Shown: one piece after another, positions 35,057 through 43,909 of the stretch
Layout of the letters: each line of letters opens with the position of its first letter
How positions within the stretch are numbered: the first letter of the stretch is position 1
Notes under the pieces: generated by a model
The model's database searches: none
Told to the model about the DNA's origin: nothing
What the model saw: only the letters and a program-made list of their open reading frames with translations
Made by a program: the position numbers and the translations under genes
From: Paraburkholderia sp. BL10I2N1
Lineage (GTDB): Bacteria; Pseudomonadota; Gammaproteobacteria; Burkholderiales; Burkholderiaceae
Length of the DNA: 64,000 nucleotides
Direction of reading: 5' to 3'
Assembly (NCBI RefSeq): GCF_004361815.1
Contig: NZ_SNWA01000001.1
Span: 2,108,001 to 2,172,000, forward strand

Positions 35057-36625
35057 TTAGAGGCCGAGTTCGCTCCACAGCGTGTCGATGCGCTGTTTCA
35101 CCGCATCATCCATGACGATCGGGCGACCCCATTCCCGATACGTCTCACCGGGCCATTTGTTGGTGGCGTCGAGCCCCATCTTCGAACCAAGTCCTGCGAC
35201 CGGCGACGCGAAATCGAGATAGTCGATCGGGGTGCGATCGACGAGCACCGTATCGCGCGCCGGATCGATACGCGTGGTGATGGCCCAGATGACTTCCTTC
35301 CAGTCGCGGATGTTCACGTCTTCGTCGACGACGACAATGAACTTCGTATACATGAATTGTCGCAGGAAGCTCCACACGCCGAACATCACCCGTTTGGCAT
35401 GTCCAGGGTAGCTTTTCTTCATCTGGACGATCGCCATCCGGTAGCTGCATCCTTCGGGCGGCAGATAGAAGTCGGTGACCTCGGCGAACTGTTTCTGTAA
35501 CAGCGGCACGAACACTTCATTGAGCGCGACGCCGAGTACCGCGGGTTCGTCGGGCGGCTTGCCGGTATAGGTCGAATGGTAGATCGCGTCGCGGCGCATC
35601 GTGATCCGTTCGACGGTGAAAACCGGGAACCACTCCTGTTCGTTGTAGTAGCCGGTGTGATCGCCGTACGGTCCTTCGAGCGCATGCTCGTACGCGGCGC
35701 TCGGGCCCTTCGACGGACGCGGCGGCGCACCCGCCGGTGCGGGTTCCGGCGTGCCGCTTTGCGGATAGATAAAGCCTTCGAGGACGATTTCCGCCCGTGC
35801 TGGCACCTGCAGTGTATCGACGCCTGGGGTGATGCACTTTGCCAGTTCGGTGCGGCCGCCGCGCAGCAGGCCCGCGAACTGATATTCGGACAGCGTGTCC
35901 GGTACCGGTGTGACGGCGCCAAGGATCGTCGCCGGATCGGCGCCGAGCACGACCGCGACCGAATAAGGCTTGCCCGGGTTCTGCAGCGCGAACTCGCGGA
36001 AGTCGAGCGCCCCGCCGCGGTGAGCGAGCCAGCGCATGATCAGCTTGTTGCACCCGATCAGTTGCTGACGATAGATGCCGAGGTTCTGGCGCGTCTTGTT
36101 CGGGCCGCGCGTGACGGTCAGGCCCCACGTGATCAGCGGGCCGGCGTCGCCGGGCCAGCAGGTCTGGATCGGCAGCTTCGCGAGATCGACGTCGGCGCCT
36201 TCCCAGACGATTTCCTGGCAGGGCGGGGCGCTGACCGTCTTCGGCGCCATGTCCCAGACCGCCTTGGCGAGTGAGAACAGCTTGCCGGCGTCCTTGAGGC
36301 TCTTGGGCGGCTCCGGTTCCTTCAGGGCGGACAGGAGTCGCCCGACGTCCCGCAGGGACTCTAGCGCGGCGCTATCGCCGTTCTCCGCGCCCGCGTCGAT
36401 GCCCATGCCAAGGGCGACACGGCGTGGCGTACCGAACAGGTTGCCGAGCACAGGGAACGCATGGTGCTGTTTGCCCTCGAACAACAGTGCGGGGCCGCCG
36501 ACGCGCAGCACGCGATCGCACAGTTCCGTCATTTCCAGAACGGGCGAGACGTTTTGCGGGATGCGGCGCAGTTCGCCAAGCGTCTCGAGGCGACCGACAA
36601 AGTCGCGCAGGTCTTTGTATTTCAT
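35057..36625 (-). CDS. ubiD: 3-octaprenyl-4-hydroxybenzoate decarboxylase
   Basis: A 522-residue prenylated-FMN-dependent decarboxylase acting in ubiquinone synthesis. [20 protein letters not shown] opens the protein; [20 protein letters not shown] and [15 protein letters not shown] are UbiD signatures. A Pro/Ala-rich insertion of about 25 residues (near residues 275-300) makes it longer than the ~497-residue E. coli enzyme. UbiX, which supplies the cofactor, is not in this window. It is monocistronic as far as can be seen; the candidate sRNA lies on the other side of the 5' region. Confidence 0.93.
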   Translation of the reverse strand: MKYKDLRDFVGRLETLGELRRIPQNVSPVLEMTELCDRVLRVGGPALLFEGKQHHAFPVLGNLFGTPRRVALGMGIDAGAENGDSAALESLRDVGRLLSALKEPEPPKSLKDAGKLFSLAKAVWDMAPKTVSAPPCQEIVWEGADVDLAKLPIQTCWPGDAGPLITWGLTVTRGPNKTRQNLGIYRQQLIGCNKLIMRWLAHRGGALDFREFALQNPGKPYSVAVVLGADPATILGAVTPVPDTLSEYQFAGLLRGGRTELAKCITPGVDTLQVPARAEIVLEGFIYPQSGTPEPAPAGAPPRPSKGPSAAYEHALEGPYGDHTGYYNEQEWFPVFTVERITMRRDAIYHSTYTGKPPDEPAVLGVALNEVFVPLLQKQFAEVTDFYLPPEGCSYRMAIVQMKKSYPGHAKRVMFGVWSFLRQFMYTKFIVVVDEDVNIRDWKEVIWAITTRIDPARDTVLVDRTPIDYLDFASPVAGLGSKMGLDATNKWPGETYREWGRPIVMDDAVKQRIDTLWSELGL

Positions 36626-36834
36626 CTGGTCCTGATCAAGGCCGCGGCTGGCCGCGAGGTGAAGGCGCGACAGGCAATCGCCGCGCAGGATCGATTGTCG
36701 ATTTTACCTGCGTTGGCTAACGCACGTTCGAAGGCAAAAGTGAGACCGCCCTGAAAGGGCCATAGCGCGCGGTTTTCGACGCGCTGAACACTGTTCATAA
36801 TTACAATTAGTTATAACTTTAACTTTTCATAGCG

Positions 36835-36862
36835 TTGACGATCTATAAAACCCTGTTAGAAT
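36835..36862 (+). promoter_or_regulatory. Sigma70 promoter of a candidate small RNA / transglycosylase leader
   Basis: TTGACG (36835-36840) and TAGAAT (36857-36862) are separated by 16 bases in an AT-rich stretch. It is one of the best promoter matches in the window. Transcription would begin near 36869. Confidence 0.65.
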
Positions 36863-36868
36863 CCGTCC

Positions 36869-37007
36869 ACATTGGTTGCAGGTCTTGCATTTTTTGACCA
36901 CCACCCCGGTCTACTGACGCAACGCGTCACCGTTTGTCGATCCCTGCACGGCATTTGACGGTCTTGCCTGTTGTCCTCGCTGGTGCTTTTTGAGCGCCAG
37001 TTTTTTT
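36869..37007 (+). ncRNA. Candidate small RNA or terminated leader
   Basis: A well-matched sigma70 promoter directly precedes this stretch and an intrinsic terminator ends it near 37007, giving an RNA of about 138 bases with no reading frame of note. A six-base-pair stem (tgacgc-aac-gcgtca, 36915-36929) lies inside. It may be a free-standing sRNA, or a leader that ends early ahead of the transglycosylase gene. I cannot identify the family. Confidence 0.45.
36980..37007 (+). terminator. Intrinsic terminator of the candidate small RNA
   Basis: Stem ctggtgc (36980-36986) with gcgccag (36994-37000), loop tttttga, then seven T residues. It lies 190 bases before the transglycosylase start, too far upstream to belong to the ubiD transcript, which runs the other way. 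Confidence 0.75.
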
Positions 37008-37196
37008 CGTGTGGGAGCCCCGCCCGCGTGCTTTGCGAGCATGCCGCCGGACCTTTAATGGCTCCCCGAACGGTATTTACCGTTTTCCCGACGCCGCTGT
37101 TGCACTGACCAGAGCGCACGGTGTCTTGATTCTGCGAATGGCTGTACGTCGGCCTAGCCGATGCGTTCGCCGCTTCATGCAAATTGGGAGATCCGA
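37008..37196 (+). other. Region between the small-RNA terminator and the transglycosylase gene
   Basis: About 190 bases without a gene. Short frames exist but have no ribosome site. Promoter for the transglycosylase is not obvious here; a second promoter or read-through from 36869 must drive it. Confidence 0.45.
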
Positions 37197-38357
37197 ATGA
37201 GCGCCTGGTTATCGTGGCGTCCCGATGAGCGACTCGCGCAGGTTATGCGCGGTGCATTACGTCGCGGGACGCGTATGAGTCATCACCTGTTCAGCATCGT
37301 TGGCGGGTTCGCTGTCGTACTGTCAGTCGCACTTTGGCTGATGCCGACATGGCGCGGCACCCTCGCCGCAAAGCTGATGCCGGTCATTTCTGCCGCTGTG
37401 CGGGCAGGTCCCGCGCGTCTGCTGCAAGGCAACCCGCTGCCGTCCTTTGGACCGCCCCCCAGGTCCGATGATTCCCTGTCTTCGAATCAGCCCGTGAGCG
37501 TCGATACCGGCAAGAGCGGTTCGACCGCCAACACCAGCTATGATGACGCCTTCGATGGCAGCGGCACCGCCGGGCTCGGCGCAGTGGCGTTGAACGGCCT
37601 CGATCCGCGCACCTTGCCAAGCGTCGGCTCGCTCGCGCGCATGATTCCCACCCAGCGTGTTTCTGCCGATGCCCGCGACGATCGCGTCCTGATCTCGACG
37701 CGCGAGCAGGATCTCGTCGCTTCCTTTCTTTCCCGCCGCTATCGCGTCGCGCAGGAGCCGGTCGGCGAGCTCGTGAAAGCGGCGTTCGATACCGGTCGCG
37801 AAGTGGGGCTCGACCCGCTGCTGCTCCTCGCGGTGATGGCGATCGAATCGGGTTTCAATCCTTACGCTGAGAGCGGGGTCGGCGCGCAAGGCCTGATGCA
37901 GGTCATGTCGAAAGTGCATTCCGACAAGTTCGAATACTTTGGTGGCCAGAGCGCCGCCCTCGAGCCGCTCACCAACATCAAGGTCGGCGCGCTCGTGCTG
38001 AAGGACTGCATCGCGCGCGGCGGCTCGCTGCCGGGCGGTTTGCGTCTGTACGTCGGTTCGACGTCGCAGGACGACGGCGGTTACGGCGCGAAGGTCATGG
38101 CCGAACGTGGCCGTCTGCGTGACGTGGCGCGCGGCCGCAAGGTACCCATCAACGCGCCGCAGGCTCCGACGACGACCGCATCGACGACGCCGGCAACGGG
38201 TGCGACGAATCAGGTGAAGCGCGTGCAGGTGACGCTCGACGGCGCGCATCCGCTGAGCGCCTCGAAGACTGTCGCGGCGCACGACAAGTCGCCACAGCAG
38301 GACGACGCCAGTTCGAACGGGCAAAAGCATGCGGCGGAACCCGAACTGGGCGCGTAA
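37197..38357 (+). CDS. Lytic transglycosylase (SLT domain)
   Basis: A 386-residue membrane-anchored murein hydrolase. One helix (about residues 31-49, LFSIVGGFAVVLSVALWLM) anchors the N-terminus; residues 50-180 are low-complexity linker. The SLT domain at about 205-310 has catalytic Glu in LLLAVMAIESGFNPYAESG and GAQGLMQVMSKVHSDKFEYFGG. The C-terminal ~80 residues are Thr/Ala/His-rich. The ATG at 37197 follows gggagatccga. It cleaves the glycan of peptidoglycan in the periplasm. It is followed by a bidirectional terminator. Confidence 0.85.
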   Translation: MSAWLSWRPDERLAQVMRGALRRGTRMSHHLFSIVGGFAVVLSVALWLMPTWRGTLAAKLMPVISAAVRAGPARLLQGNPLPSFGPPPRSDDSLSSNQPVSVDTGKSGSTANTSYDDAFDGSGTAGLGAVALNGLDPRTLPSVGSLARMIPTQRVSADARDDRVLISTREQDLVASFLSRRYRVAQEPVGELVKAAFDTGREVGLDPLLLLAVMAIESGFNPYAESGVGAQGLMQVMSKVHSDKFEYFGGQSAALEPLTNIKVGALVLKDCIARGGSLPGGLRLYVGSTSQDDGGYGAKVMAERGRLRDVARGRKVPINAPQAPTTTASTTPATGATNQVKRVQVTLDGAHPLSASKTVAAHDKSPQQDDASSNGQKHAAEPELGA

Positions 38358-38395
38358 GTTTCATCGAGCCAACTCACCAGTACCAGCGGTAAAAG

Positions 38396-38420
38396 AAAAG
38401 GGCGCCTTCGGGTGCCCTTT
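38396..38420. terminator. Bidirectional terminator after the transglycosylase gene
   Basis: Stem agggcgcc-ttcg-ggtgccct (one G-T pair) with T residues on the right and a longer T-rich run (A residues on the plus strand) in the minus direction. It ends the convergent aminotransferase transcript as well. Confidence 0.75.
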
Positions 38421-38421
38421 G

Positions 38422-38444
38422 TCATTCCGTCATTCCGTCATTCC
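38422..38444. repeat. Triplicated eight-base direct repeat
   Basis: tcattccg occurs nearly three times in tandem just after the terminator (38422-38444). It is non-coding and probably of no function. Confidence 0.6.
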
Positions 38445-38478
38445 CGCGCGGCGCGGGTTGCCGTAGACGTCGTAGCGC

Positions 38479-39672
38479 TCAGCGGCCGAACAGCGTCCGC
38501 AATCGCTCGACTGCTTCTTCGAGCTTCGCGTAAGCCGTCGCATAGGACAGGCGGATATAGGTCTGCGGCGCGTGCGTGCCGAAGTCTATCCCCGGCACGA
38601 GCACGATGCCGGCATCGTGCAGCATCGCCTTCGTCAGCGCTGCACTGTTACCGGCTGCAGGATGCGCGACGTGGGTACAGTCCGCGTAGACGTAGAACGC
38701 GCCATCGGGCATTACCGGCACCGAGAAGCCCAGTGACTCAAGGGCCGGCGCGATGAAGTCGCGGCGACGTTTGAACTCGAGACGGCGCCCCTCGTAGATC
38801 GCGATCGTGTCCGGTTCGAAGCAGGCGAGAGCCGCGTGTTGCGCCAGCGCGGACGCGCAGATGAACAGGTTCTGCGCGAGCTTCTCGAACGCACTGACCA
38901 TCGCCGGCGGCACCACCAGCCAGCCGAGCCGCCAGCCGGTCATGTTGAAGTACTTCGAGAAGCTGTTGACCGTGATGACGTCGTCGCCAAACGAAAGCGC
39001 CGACACGGGCGGAGCGTCATAACTCAGACCCTGATAGATCTCGTCGACGATCGTAAAGCCACCGCGCGCGCGTACGGCGCTCACCATCCGCTTCAGTTCG
39101 TCTGGTTCGATCGAGGTGCCCGTGGGGTTCGAGGGCGAAGCCAGCAGCACGCCGCGTGTGCGTTCATTCCACAGCCGTTCGACATCCGCAGCGGTCAACT
39201 GGAAGCGTTCCGCCGGGCCGCTCGGCACGAGCACGGGCTTGCCTTCGGCAGCGGCGACGAAGTGCCGGTTGCAGGGATAGGATGGATCGGGCATCAGCAC
39301 TTCGTCGTCGCGATCGACGAGCGCCGCGCAGGCGAGCAGTAACGCCGCCGAAGCACCAGCCGTCACGACGATGCGCGCCGGGTCGACCGTGATGCCGTAT
39401 ACCTGCTGATAGTGCGCCGCAATCGCTTCGCGCAGTGCCGGCAGGCCGAGGGCGTTCGTGTACTGCGTGACACCCCGGCGTAAAGCATGCGTGGCCGCCT
39501 CGATGACGGGCTCAGGAGCGGTGAAATCGGGCTCGCCGATCCCCATGTGGATAATGTCGCGCCCCTGGCGCTCCAACACGGCGGCTTCCTTGGCCAGTTC
39601 CATTACGTAAAACGGCTGGATGGCGTCGACGCGTGCGGCGAGCCGTACCAGAGGTTCTGTCACGGTATTCAT
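38479..39672 (-). CDS. PLP-dependent aminotransferase, class I/II
   Basis: A 397-residue fold-type I aminotransferase of the aspartate/alanine aminotransferase group. PLP Lys240 is in NSFSKYFNMTGWRLGWLV; MGIGEPDFTAPEPV, TAGASAALLLACAAL and ASPSNPTGT complete the cofactor and substrate sites. It probably transfers an amino group from glutamate to a 2-oxo acid; substrate unknown (alanine/aspartate-type or aromatic possible). It follows nusB after 106 bases, the conserved order in Burkholderia, and may be the last gene of the rib-nusB cluster. Confidence 0.82.
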   Translation of the reverse strand: MNTVTEPLVRLAARVDAIQPFYVMELAKEAAVLERQGRDIIHMGIGEPDFTAPEPVIEAATHALRRGVTQYTNALGLPALREAIAAHYQQVYGITVDPARIVVTAGASAALLLACAALVDRDDEVLMPDPSYPCNRHFVAAAEGKPVLVPSGPAERFQLTAADVERLWNERTRGVLLASPSNPTGTSIEPDELKRMVSAVRARGGFTIVDEIYQGLSYDAPPVSALSFGDDVITVNSFSKYFNMTGWRLGWLVVPPAMVSAFEKLAQNLFICASALAQHAALACFEPDTIAIYEGRRLEFKRRRDFIAPALESLGFSVPVMPDGAFYVYADCTHVAHPAAGNSAALTKAMLHDAGIVLVPGIDFGTHAPQTYIRLSYATAYAKLEEAVERLRTLFGR

Positions 39673-39778
39673 ACAGATGATTCCAGTTTCTCGAGGACGG
39701 CCCCAAGCCGGGCGGTGCCGGACCTTGCCGGCCTCACGTCCACATACAGCGCGGTGATCCGGCCACCGCCGCGGCGGA

Positions 39779-40213
39779 TCAGCGCTTGCGGGCCGCCTGC
39801 GTTTCGGCCGCGCGCAGTTGCACCGACAGCTTGTCCAGCACGCCGTTCACGTATTTGTACCCATCTGCGCCGCCGAAAGTCTTGGCGAGTTCGACGGCCT
39901 CGTTGATCACAACGCGGTACGGAATGTCGATGTGATTCTTCAACTCGAACGCAGCAACGAGCAGCACCGCGCGTTCGACCGGCGAAAGCTGGTCGATCGG
40001 GCGGTCGAGGCACGGCGTCAGGTCAGCCGAGAGCGCTTCGGAATCGCGAATCACGCCGTGCAGCAATGCGTCCAGATGCTCGTGATCGGCCTTGTCGAAG
40101 CCCTGCGCGCCGCGCAGTTGCGCGTCGATTTCACCGGCGGGCGCACCCGACAGCAGCCACTGATACAGACCTTGCGTGGCCAGTTCGCGGGAACGTCTGC
40201 GAGCGCTCTTCAT
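39779..40213 (-). CDS. nusB: Transcription antitermination factor NusB
   Basis: A 144-residue all-helical RNA-binding protein acting in rRNA antitermination with NusA, NusE and NusG. Family segments: [19 protein letters not shown] at the start and [17 protein letters not shown]...YVNGVLDKL near the end. Its ATG overlaps the stop of ribH (ATGA-type), so the two are translationally coupled. Confidence 0.95.
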   Translation of the reverse strand: MKSARRRSRELATQGLYQWLLSGAPAGEIDAQLRGAQGFDKADHEHLDALLHGVIRDSEALSADLTPCLDRPIDQLSPVERAVLLVAAFELKNHIDIPYRVVINEAVELAKTFGGADGYKYVNGVLDKLSVQLRAAETQAARKR

Positions 40214-40728
40214 GCCCGTTCCTCTTCGTCTTCCTCGTCTTCATCTTCGTCGTCGTCATCGCCGTCGAGCTGTTCCAGCGCGACCGCGAGATTCGCCATC
40301 TCGACCGCCACACGGGCTGCGTCGCGACCCTTTTCGGTCATGCGCGCGACGGCCTGTTCGTCGGTTTCCGTGGTTAGCACGGCGTTCGCGATCGGCACAC
40401 CGAAGTCGAGCGTGATGCGCGTAATACCCGCACCGCTCTCGTTCGACACGAGCTCGAAGTGGTACGTTTCGCCGCGGATCACCGCGCCGAGCGCGATCAG
40501 CGCGTCGAACTGGCCGCTTTCGGCGAGCTTTTGCAGCGCAAGCGGGATTTCCAGTGCGCCCGGCACAGTGACGAGCAGGACATCTTCGCCGGTCACGCCG
40601 AGGCGTTCGAGTTCTTCGATGCAGGCGTCGGCGAGGCCGTTGCAGACGGGTTCGTTAAAGCGCGACTGGACGATGCCGATGCGTAGGCCGTCACCGTCGA
40701 GATTCGGTTGGTATTGTCCGATTTCCAT
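40210..40728 (-). CDS. ribH: 6,7-dimethyl-8-ribityllumazine synthase
   Basis: A 172-residue enzyme that joins 3,4-dihydroxy-2-butanone 4-phosphate and the pyrimidine to give lumazine. [33 protein letters not shown] and [12 protein letters not shown] are conserved, and VANAVLT-type sequence ([15 protein letters not shown]) follows. It ends with an acidic tail of about 15 residues ([14 protein letters not shown]), an unusual extension made of simple-sequence DNA. It is downstream of the ribB gene by 55 bases and overlaps nusB. Confidence 0.95.
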   Translation of the reverse strand: MEIGQYQPNLDGDGLRIGIVQSRFNEPVCNGLADACIEELERLGVTGEDVLLVTVPGALEIPLALQKLAESGQFDALIALGAVIRGETYHFELVSNESGAGITRITLDFGVPIANAVLTTETDEQAVARMTEKGRDAARVAVEMANLAVALEQLDGDDDDEDEDEEDEEERA

Positions 40729-40782
40729 ATGTGATCCGTAGTGTTTGGGAGGGGCTAGGGTGAGCGGTAAGTATCCGGGTGA

Positions 40783-41937
40783 TCAGCCCTGCGCTTGCGC
40801 GGAGCCAGGCGGGCAGTTCGCCGACTTGCTGCCGGGCATTGGCACGAAGCCCGTAACCTCGAGCCCGTAGCCCGACATGGTGCCCAGCTTGCGAGGGTTC
40901 GACAGAACCTGCATCTTGCCGACACCCAGTTCGCGCAGGATCTGCGCGCCGATGCCGTAGGTCTTGAAATCGACCGGACGACGTTTCAGCGCTTCGGCGC
41001 GTTCTTTCTCGTCGAAGGCCTTGAACACGTCGATCAGGTGGTCTTTCGTGTCGCCGCAATTCAGCAGTACGACTACGCCGAGATCGCGCTCGGCGATTTC
41101 TTTCATCGCGGCGTCCAGCGTCCACGAGTGGGTCGAGGCGCCGACTTCCAGCAGGTCCAGCACCGAAAGCGGTTCGTGCACGCGCACAGGCGTATCGCGC
41201 TCCGGCGTGGGGGTCCCGCGGACCAGCGCAATATGCGGCGAGCCGCTTGGCTGGTCGAGGTACATGACCGCGCGGAACGGGCCGTGAGCGGTCTGCATAG
41301 TGCGTTCGCAAATGCGCTCGACGATCGATTCGGTGCGGCTGCGGTAGTGGATCAGGTCGGCGATCGTGCCTACCTTCAGGCCGTGTTCCTGCGCGAATTC
41401 GATCAGGTCGGGCAGGCGTGCCATCGTGCCGTCGTCCTTGATGACTTCGCAGATCACCGCGGCCGGCGTGAGACCCGCGAGCGCTGTGAGATCGCAGCCG
41501 GCCTCCGTGTGGCCGGCGCGCACCAGCACGCCGCCGGGTTGGGCCATGATCGGGAAGACGTGGCCCGGCTGGACGATATGCTCCGCGCGTGCGTCGTGCG
41601 CAACGGCGGTGGCGATGGTGCGGGCGCGATCCGCTGCGGAAATGCCGGTTGTCACGCCCTCGGCCGCCTCGATGCTGACGGTGAATGCCGTGCCGTACTG
41701 CGTGCCGTTGCGGTACGTCATGAGCGGCAGGTTGAGGTGCTTGCAGCGCTCCTGCGTAAGCGTCAGACAGATCAGGCCACGGCCGTAGCGGGCCATGAAA
41801 TTGATCGCTTCCGGTGTGACGAATTCGGCGGCGATCACCAGGTCGCCCTCGTTTTCGCGGTCTTCTTCGTCGACGAGTATCACCATCCGGCCGGCTTTCA
41901 GTTCGGCGATGATCTCAAGTGTGGAGGCGAGCGTCAT
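40783..41937 (-). CDS. ribB: 3,4-dihydroxy-2-butanone 4-phosphate synthase with degenerate GTP cyclohydrolase II domain (RibBX-like)
   Basis: A 384-residue protein. The first ~205 residues are a complete DHBP synthase: [29 protein letters not shown] and [12 protein letters not shown]. Residues ~206-384 align with GTP cyclohydrolase II only by fold: after the VRVHEPLS segment the zinc-binding cysteines of RibA (C-x10-C-x-C) are missing, although [17 protein letters not shown] resembles the RibA end. It thus probably makes DHBP only, as in RibBX proteins, and another RibA must supply the pyrimidine. A long hairpin lies in the 187-base gap upstream. Confidence 0.88.
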   Translation of the reverse strand: MTLASTLEIIAELKAGRMVILVDEEDRENEGDLVIAAEFVTPEAINFMARYGRGLICLTLTQERCKHLNLPLMTYRNGTQYGTAFTVSIEAAEGVTTGISAADRARTIATAVAHDARAEHIVQPGHVFPIMAQPGGVLVRAGHTEAGCDLTALAGLTPAAVICEVIKDDGTMARLPDLIEFAQEHGLKVGTIADLIHYRSRTESIVERICERTMQTAHGPFRAVMYLDQPSGSPHIALVRGTPTPERDTPVRVHEPLSVLDLLEVGASTHSWTLDAAMKEIAERDLGVVVLLNCGDTKDHLIDVFKAFDEKERAEALKRRPVDFKTYGIGAQILRELGVGKMQVLSNPRKLGTMSGYGLEVTGFVPMPGSKSANCPPGSAQAQG

Positions 41938-41987
41938 GTTGGCGAGAATGTCGGGAAAGTGCGTATTTTACGCCACGCGGACGGGCG

Positions 41988-42033
41988 CGTCGTCACTGGC
42001 CGGACGGCATAGCCCGTCTGGCCAGTGACGACG
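41988..42033 (-). repeat. Long hairpin ahead of ribB
   Basis: A 20-base-pair stem (41988-42007 with 42014-42033) has one G-U-type mismatch position and a six-base loop. It falls in the intergenic gap before ribB, reading on the minus strand. There is no following T run, so it is not an ordinary terminator. I do not see the FMN-riboswitch consensus here. Confidence 0.75.
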
Positions 42034-42124
42034 AATGAAGTGCGACGCGTAAGCTGTCCGACAAGAGGTGCCGGCCAGCCACGGCGTCGCGCGAAAACCC
42101 GCGGTGCGGAATGCCAGGCAGCCG

Positions 42125-42739
42125 TTATTTCGGCGCGTTCATCATCCGTTCGACGTAGCGCGCGATCAGGTCGATTTCCAGGTTGACCTGGCTGCCAGGC
42201 TCGAGGTTCTTGAGCGTCGTGACCTGAACCGTATGCGGAATCAGGTTGATCGAAAACTCACTGCCGCCGTCCACGTCCTTGACCGAATTGACGGTCAGGC
42301 TCACGCCGTTGACGGTGATTGAACCTTTGTAGGCAAGATAGCGGCCGATCTCACGCGGGGCCAGCACGCGCAGTTCATGCGATTCCCCGACCGGCGCGAA
42401 ATGCAAAACCGTGCCCAGACCGTCGACGTGACCGGAGACGATATGCCCACCCAGCCGGTCATGTGCGCGCAGCGCCTTTTCCAGGTTGACTTCGCCGGTT
42501 TGACCGAGGCCTGCCGTGCAGTTCAGGCTCTCGCGCGAGACGTCGACGTCGAACGTACGCGCGGTCTTTTCGATGACCGTCATGCACGCGCCCTGAACGG
42601 TGATGCTGTCGCCGAGCTGGACGTCCTCGAGGTCGAGGCTTCCGGCGTCGATCGACAGACGTACGCCCGCATCGCCTGCATTGCCGAGCGGCGTGACTGA
42701 TTCGATGCGGCCGACCGCCGCGACGATTCCTGTAAACAT
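42125..42739 (-). CDS. ribE: Riboflavin synthase
   Basis: A 204-residue enzyme that dismutates lumazine to riboflavin. It has the two homologous halves of the alpha subunit: MFTGIVAAVGRIESV at the N-terminus and GHIVSGHVDGLGTVL opening the second half, with SLTVNSV and NLEIDLIARYVERM at the end. The ATG at 42739 begins MFTGIV, so the longer in-frame extension is not used; aagga precedes it. It lies 16 bases after ribD. Confidence 0.95.
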   Translation of the reverse strand: MFTGIVAAVGRIESVTPLGNAGDAGVRLSIDAGSLDLEDVQLGDSITVQGACMTVIEKTARTFDVDVSRESLNCTAGLGQTGEVNLEKALRAHDRLGGHIVSGHVDGLGTVLHFAPVGESHELRVLAPREIGRYLAYKGSITVNGVSLTVNSVKDVDGGSEFSINLIPHTVQVTTLKNLEPGSQVNLEIDLIARYVERMMNAPK

Positions 42740-42755
42740 CGTGCTGGTTCCTTGT

Positions 42756-43877
42756 TCAGTGCGAAGGTTCATGCGGCACGAGCCGCGCGAGAATTCGCAG
42801 GTCGTTGCCGATGCGGTCGACCGTATGAAATTGCAGCTGCACACGGCCGCTGAGCGAGGCCGGAGCAACGAGATTGAACATGCTCATCGAGTCCATGCCG
42901 AGCAGGCTCGGTGCAAGGTAGACGAGCAGTTCGTCGACGCAGCCCTCGCGCAGCAGCGAGCCGTTCAGCTTGTAGCCCGCTTCGACGTGCAATTCGTTGA
43001 CGCCCCGCTCGCCGAGCACTTTCAGCATGGCCGGCAAATCGACCTTGCCGCTGGCATTCGCGAGCTGGACGATTTCTGCGCCACGGTCGTGCAGCGCCTC
43101 GGCGCGCTCGGCGTGACGCTCGTCGAGATTGCCGCAGAAGATCAGCGTCGGCGCGCCGGCGAGGATCTGGGCTTCCAGCGGCACGTCGAGCTGGCTGTCG
43201 ATCAGCACGCGTTTGGGTTGGCGTGGCGTATCGACGGCGCGCACGGTCATGCGTGGATTGTCTTCCTTGACGGTGCCGATGCCGGTCAGAATCGCCGACG
43301 CACGGGCGCGCCACGCATGGCCGTCGGCGCGTGCGGCCTCGCCGGTGATCCACTGGCTTTCGCCCGAGGGCAGGCCGGTGCGCCCGTCGAGCGATGCCGC
43401 GACCTTCATCCGCACCCACGGGCGGCCGCGCGTCATGCGTGACACGAAGCCGATGTTCAGCTCGCGCGCTTCATTGGCGAGCAGCCCGCAGCGGACCTCG
43501 ATGTCGGCATCGCGCAGCATCGTGAGACCGCGTCCGGACACCTGCGGATTCGGGTCCTCCATCGCGGCGATCACGCGCTCGACCTGCGCGTCGATCAACG
43601 CGTGCGCGCACGGCGGCGTGCGGCCGAAGTGGCTGCATGGCTCGAGCGTGACGTAAGCGGTCGCGCCTCGCGAATCGTGTCCGCGCGAACGCGCGTCCTT
43701 CAGCGCGCGTATTTCGGCATGGTCCTGGCCGGCCGGCTGGGTGAAGCCTTCGCCGATTACCTCGCCGTTCTTCACCAGCACGCAGCCGACGCGCGGGTTC
43801 GGGTCGGTCGTGTACATGCCGCGCTTCGCAAGGGCGAGCGCGCGTTCCATATGGACGAAATCGGTTTGCGAGAACAT
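42756..43877 (-). CDS. ribD: Bifunctional diaminohydroxyphosphoribosylaminopyrimidine deaminase / 5-amino-6-(5-phosphoribosylamino)uracil reductase
   Basis: A 373-residue enzyme of riboflavin synthesis. Residues 1-145 are the zinc deaminase: His53-Ala-Glu55 (DHAEIRAL) and the ligands Cys81 and Cys90 in LEPCSHFGRTPPC. Residues 150-365 are the NADPH-dependent reductase (VRMKVAASLDGRTGLPSGES, ITGEAARADGHAWRAR). It starts 32 bases after hemL and is followed by ribE. Confidence 0.95.
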   Translation of the reverse strand: MFSQTDFVHMERALALAKRGMYTTDPNPRVGCVLVKNGEVIGEGFTQPAGQDHAEIRALKDARSRGHDSRGATAYVTLEPCSHFGRTPPCAHALIDAQVERVIAAMEDPNPQVSGRGLTMLRDADIEVRCGLLANEARELNIGFVSRMTRGRPWVRMKVAASLDGRTGLPSGESQWITGEAARADGHAWRARASAILTGIGTVKEDNPRMTVRAVDTPRQPKRVLIDSQLDVPLEAQILAGAPTLIFCGNLDERHAERAEALHDRGAEIVQLANASGKVDLPAMLKVLGERGVNELHVEAGYKLNGSLLREGCVDELLVYLAPSLLGMDSMSMFNLVAPASLSGRVQLQFHTVDRIGNDLRILARLVPHEPSH

Positions 43878-43909
43878 CGGCGTCGTGTCGGTTTCAGGTC
43901 GGACCAGGT

